A DNA stretch of 64,000 bases, from contig NC_071333.1 in the NCBI RefSeq assembly GCF_010183535.1, positions 12,336,587-12,400,586 of the forward strand, read 5' to 3'. This DNA is from Caenorhabditis remanei. Its lineage: Eukaryota; Nematoda; Chromadorea; Rhabditida; Rhabditidae. Shown piece after piece: positions 60,668-64,000 of this stretch (position 1 is its first letter; each line of letters opens with the position of its first letter). The notes beneath the pieces were generated by a model. The model was not told where the DNA came from. It saw nothing but the letters and a program-made list of their open reading frames with translations, and ran no database searches. Both the position numbers and the translations under genes were made by a program.

Positions 60668-63600
60668 TTTTTGTCTTACTAGTGCATCGATGGTCTGAAA
60701 GTTAAAATGGGAACGTTACGAGACAAAAATTTTAAAACGAAGGAAAACGAAGAAAATTTGAAAGATGGACTGAAGGTGATAGATGAAGGATGAGCTAAGG
60801 GAATGAAGGAATAAACTGGTCTTCTGGGATTATAGTTGAAAGATTGGTGCAAAGTTAGAAAAAAAGGAATATTTGGAAATTAAAGAAGACGGGAATAAGA
60901 AAAAATGATGGAGTAAGAGAATTAACAGAAATTCAAAAAAAACAGAATAAATCTAGGACACACATAGCTGAAACCATAAAGTATTTTCTGTTCTCGTTTG
61001 TTTTTCTTCTCTGTGTCACAACTCGACGCGTTTCAGTCCCACGTCTGGAATGCCTTTCATTGAAGGTTCTTCTCTCAGTGATGGTTGTCTCTAATTGCCA
61101 CCGCCGGTTCTTAGAATAAAGAAAAGAGAGAAAAAAACCCGAATGCAATGAAAAATAGGAGGAGAAAACGTTGACCGTGTGACAAAGAGCATTGATGATT
61201 TGTTTCGATAACGGAAATCGACAGGAAATTAAGAAGGTGGAGGTCGAAAAATAGGATTTTCAGAGGAGGGTTCCGAGAAACAAAAGAAAAAAGTCTTTAA
61301 GAAATAGTAGGTGTTTAGCATAGACATGTAGATGCCAAACGAGCATCTGAGTCAAAAAAAAGGAACACGTCAGAAGCTTATCCAGAGATTACATTTTCTC
61401 CTGAAGACGGACCTACTCATTTTTTTGTGGGACATCGATACGGGGCTTCTCGTTTAAAAATCTGACGACGACAGCGAGTTATGAACTCTTAGCTGAATAT
61501 TTTATCAGTATGATATCTGACTCCATGTTTTCTTTAAAATTTTTCAAATCTGAACAGCTTTCACTTCTCGTTTTGACTTCCAAAAACCAAAAAAAGAGAT
61601 AGAAAGTGCAATATTGAAAAAGTATGAATGAATAGTTTGCAATACATATTACTACGCTTAGTGACCAGCTGACTAGGGGAGTAGTGTGACCGGTGTATCA
61701 AGGTAACAAGAATTAAAAAAATAAGATTTAAAAAAGAGAGAACTGAAATTGGCGGGGATCCATAATCTTCAAAGATCATCAGCACGTTCTAAGCAGTCTC
61801 ATCTCCGGATGGGTTTTTGAACAGTAGACATGGCAGAAAAAGTGAGTGAGAAGCAAGTGCATGCAAATATCCGGTGAGAACTTGTGCTTCGAAATTAAAT
61901 GAATTCGTTTCTGATTCCTGAGCATTGACACCTAACTAATAGACACCTAGACATCCCACCGAAAATTCTGAGCAAGCGTGTTTTTCAATTTTTGGAACGC
62001 CAGTATTTTTCGCAGGCTTCCTTGTAATTTTAAATATTCTCACAAGAAATTCTAACAGACTGACGTTCTCATGCATGACCTTTAGCAAATGTTCCATAAG
62101 GTGAAAATAATCCAAATGTTATTTTTGGGCTTTCGTACAAAAGGTTATGTTTTATTACTGTTTTCAACATTCCCTTTTCTGCCTGACGAATTATTTATTA
62201 TTATTTCGTACTTCTAATATTTTCTTCAAGAACAAGAACACTAGGAAAGGCTGTTATGAAAATAAAGTCTAGACCCAAAAATTGAACCTGTCGCTCAAAA
62301 TTTTCCAATGAATACAAAGGAACGCTTTAAGAACTGGAAATAGAATCAGAATGTGATTTTATTTCAAGTGTCAAAACAAAAAGAAAAGGAAAAAAGCACA
62401 CACAATCAAAGTTAATTAGAAGATTAATTAAGCCAATGTTTCTTTCTCAACGTTTTTAACATATTTTTCTTGTTCGAGAATGTCTGCTTTTTATGAATAA
62501 AATGAAAACAAATACCTACTTGTTTGCAAATGGTCCGGCTTTCAATCAAGACAAAAAAGAAGAGACTTGGTCATTAGAGTTAAGAACGCTCGAATTATCA
62601 AGAAAAGAACAAAAACACAATGTTTTGATTTGCATGAGAGAATCAGAGTAACAAGGTTCCGGAATTGGGAGCGAGGGGGCGGACAGACTTCGGCTCCAGA
62701 TGCTCCAGATGCGAAGGCATACTGGCTCCACCCCTTTCTATGAAAAATGTTTCTTGACATGATTTCTAAATGAAAAAGAGTAAAAACAATGAATAAAGAA
62801 GACAAATTGAAGAAATGGAAGTGTAGGGGGAAGAATGAAAGATGGAATGACGATTTTTGATCAGAAGGCTGTAATATACTCAAAATGAATCATGACCTGC
62901 CGCATGAGCAAAACTGATGTGATAAAGAAAAAGGAAACGCCGAGTTGGTCTCTTCTATTGAGAACACTTTGTTTTGTGATCAACCAGCGAGCCAAAAAAT
63001 AAAAGAACGGAACTCGTTTTCCGTTGTTCACTTGAACTGGTGAAATTGAATAACAGAGGTATGTTCCTATCAAAAGTTAGTCGGTGTTCTAAAAGCATGA
63101 CTTGCCAGTTGAGTAGTCAGGTTCTGAACGCCCTTCCTTATACAGAAACAGAGTCATTTTTCACATTGATGATTCAGACAGCCACATTTGGAACGACGAC
63201 CGACGAAAAAGTGCCTAGGAAAAGAAGTGTGACATTCGAGAAGTGTTCGAATGGCTCATAGCTCCCAGACTCCATATTTTACTTTGTTTTTTTGTTTTTC
63301 ACACCGACTTACCTATCTCCTCAATTCACTACCATATTTATTTCGAACTAGAAAAGAAAACAAGAAAAAAAACCTTTTGATCTTGCAAAAACTTGTGACT
63401 GATCAGGATTTATTTTTATTTTCGAGTATAAACCTGGCATTGCACAGGAAATTATAATGGATATTGAAATTGTGGTGAGCCGAAAAAGGCCAGAATCGCA
63501 CATCAGTACTAGACGTGATAAACCAAAAGCGGATGTCAAAAATGATGTGAAACAGGAAACTTTTTTCTCTTTTCTAGTGAAAAAACACACTTTTCGAGCC

Positions 63601-64000
63601 GATTCATAAACTTAACTGCCTGCGCATACGCAAGCACACCGCGCCAAAAATATTCAGTGCTAACGTGTTTCGCCCTTGGCTATTTTCCCACATTTGAAAT
63701 CTTCTCCGGAGGCTTTCAGGGCAAAATGGTTAGAACATCGTCATGTCAATCATTGGAGATAGGAGAAAATGAAATTCTTGGAACTGTCTAAATTCAAAAG
63801 ATTCGAGAGATTAATTCAAGTGACATTCGAATGAATTAGGCGGGGGTTGACTATTTTTCATTATGCATTTGTTTTTGAAGAATATTTCTGTTTTAGGTAT
63901 TGGTCCAGTTAATCGGAAGAAGTGAATTTTTGGCGAGCGTTGTATTGGATAAAGCTATGTCCAGACAAACAGTCCTCCATGATATCAAAACCACTCACCC
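60668..64000. other. octr-1 upstream region to the window edge
   Basis: About 3.3 kb of AT-rich DNA with long purine runs. A TTTTAG near 63896 followed by a short open stretch could be an acceptor of a gene lying beyond the edge, but too little is visible. No RNA gene or repeat array was found. Confidence 0.5.

Noticed and set aside
63721..63791. Short ORF starting at 63726 near the window edge
   Set aside because: Only 21 codons with no splice-supported continuation; not distinguishable from chance.

Overview
The window is animal genomic DNA from a nematode of the genus Caenorhabditis. Introns are short and AT-rich with GT...TTTCAG borders, and the gene block mec-2, unc-97, sulp-2, octr-1 matches what I remember of the C. 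elegans X-linked F14D12 region. The encoded MEC-2 is very close to the C. elegans protein as I remember it but carries substitutions, so a sister species is more likely than C. elegans itself. I cannot name the species from sequence alone. All gene models below were built by hand by joining exons and checking that the reading phase closes.

Layout. 114-9341 (minus): a 23-exon gene for a secreted protein of about 2,473 aa made of some 36 small cysteine modules (EB-module type) with Thr/Pro-rich and Asn-rich linkers. 13642-14713 (plus): a six-exon gene for a 261-aa secreted or membrane-anchored cysteine-rich nematode protein. 18718-45125 (plus): the mec-2 stomatin locus. It has at least seven alternative N-terminal starts spread over 20 kb, all spliced in the same phase into one stomatin core (38819-40199). 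It also has several alternative C-termini and a probable internal start that bypasses the stomatin domain. 47185-48550 (plus): unc-97, the five-LIM PINCH adaptor. 49071-52100 (minus): sulp-2, an SLC26-type anion transporter with a STAS domain. 54036-58322 (plus): a PH + IRS-type PTB adaptor with a long low-complexity tail. 58739-60667 (minus): octr-1, an octopamine-type amine GPCR. The rest is non-coding flank in which I see no further genes.

How the genes relate. mec-2 and unc-97 are both known in C. elegans for cell attachment or mechanosensory functions, and octr-1 acts in neuronal amine signalling, but nothing in the sequence suggests an operon. Two gene pairs are convergent with short gaps (unc-97/sulp-2 and the PH-PTB gene/octr-1). 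The most unusual part is mec-2: one membrane-scaffold core is given many different N- and C-terminal tails, with a paralogous pair of N-terminal cassettes, a splice choice at intron 9 that matches the MEC-8-controlled intron of C. elegans, and a predicted isoform consisting only of the disordered tail.
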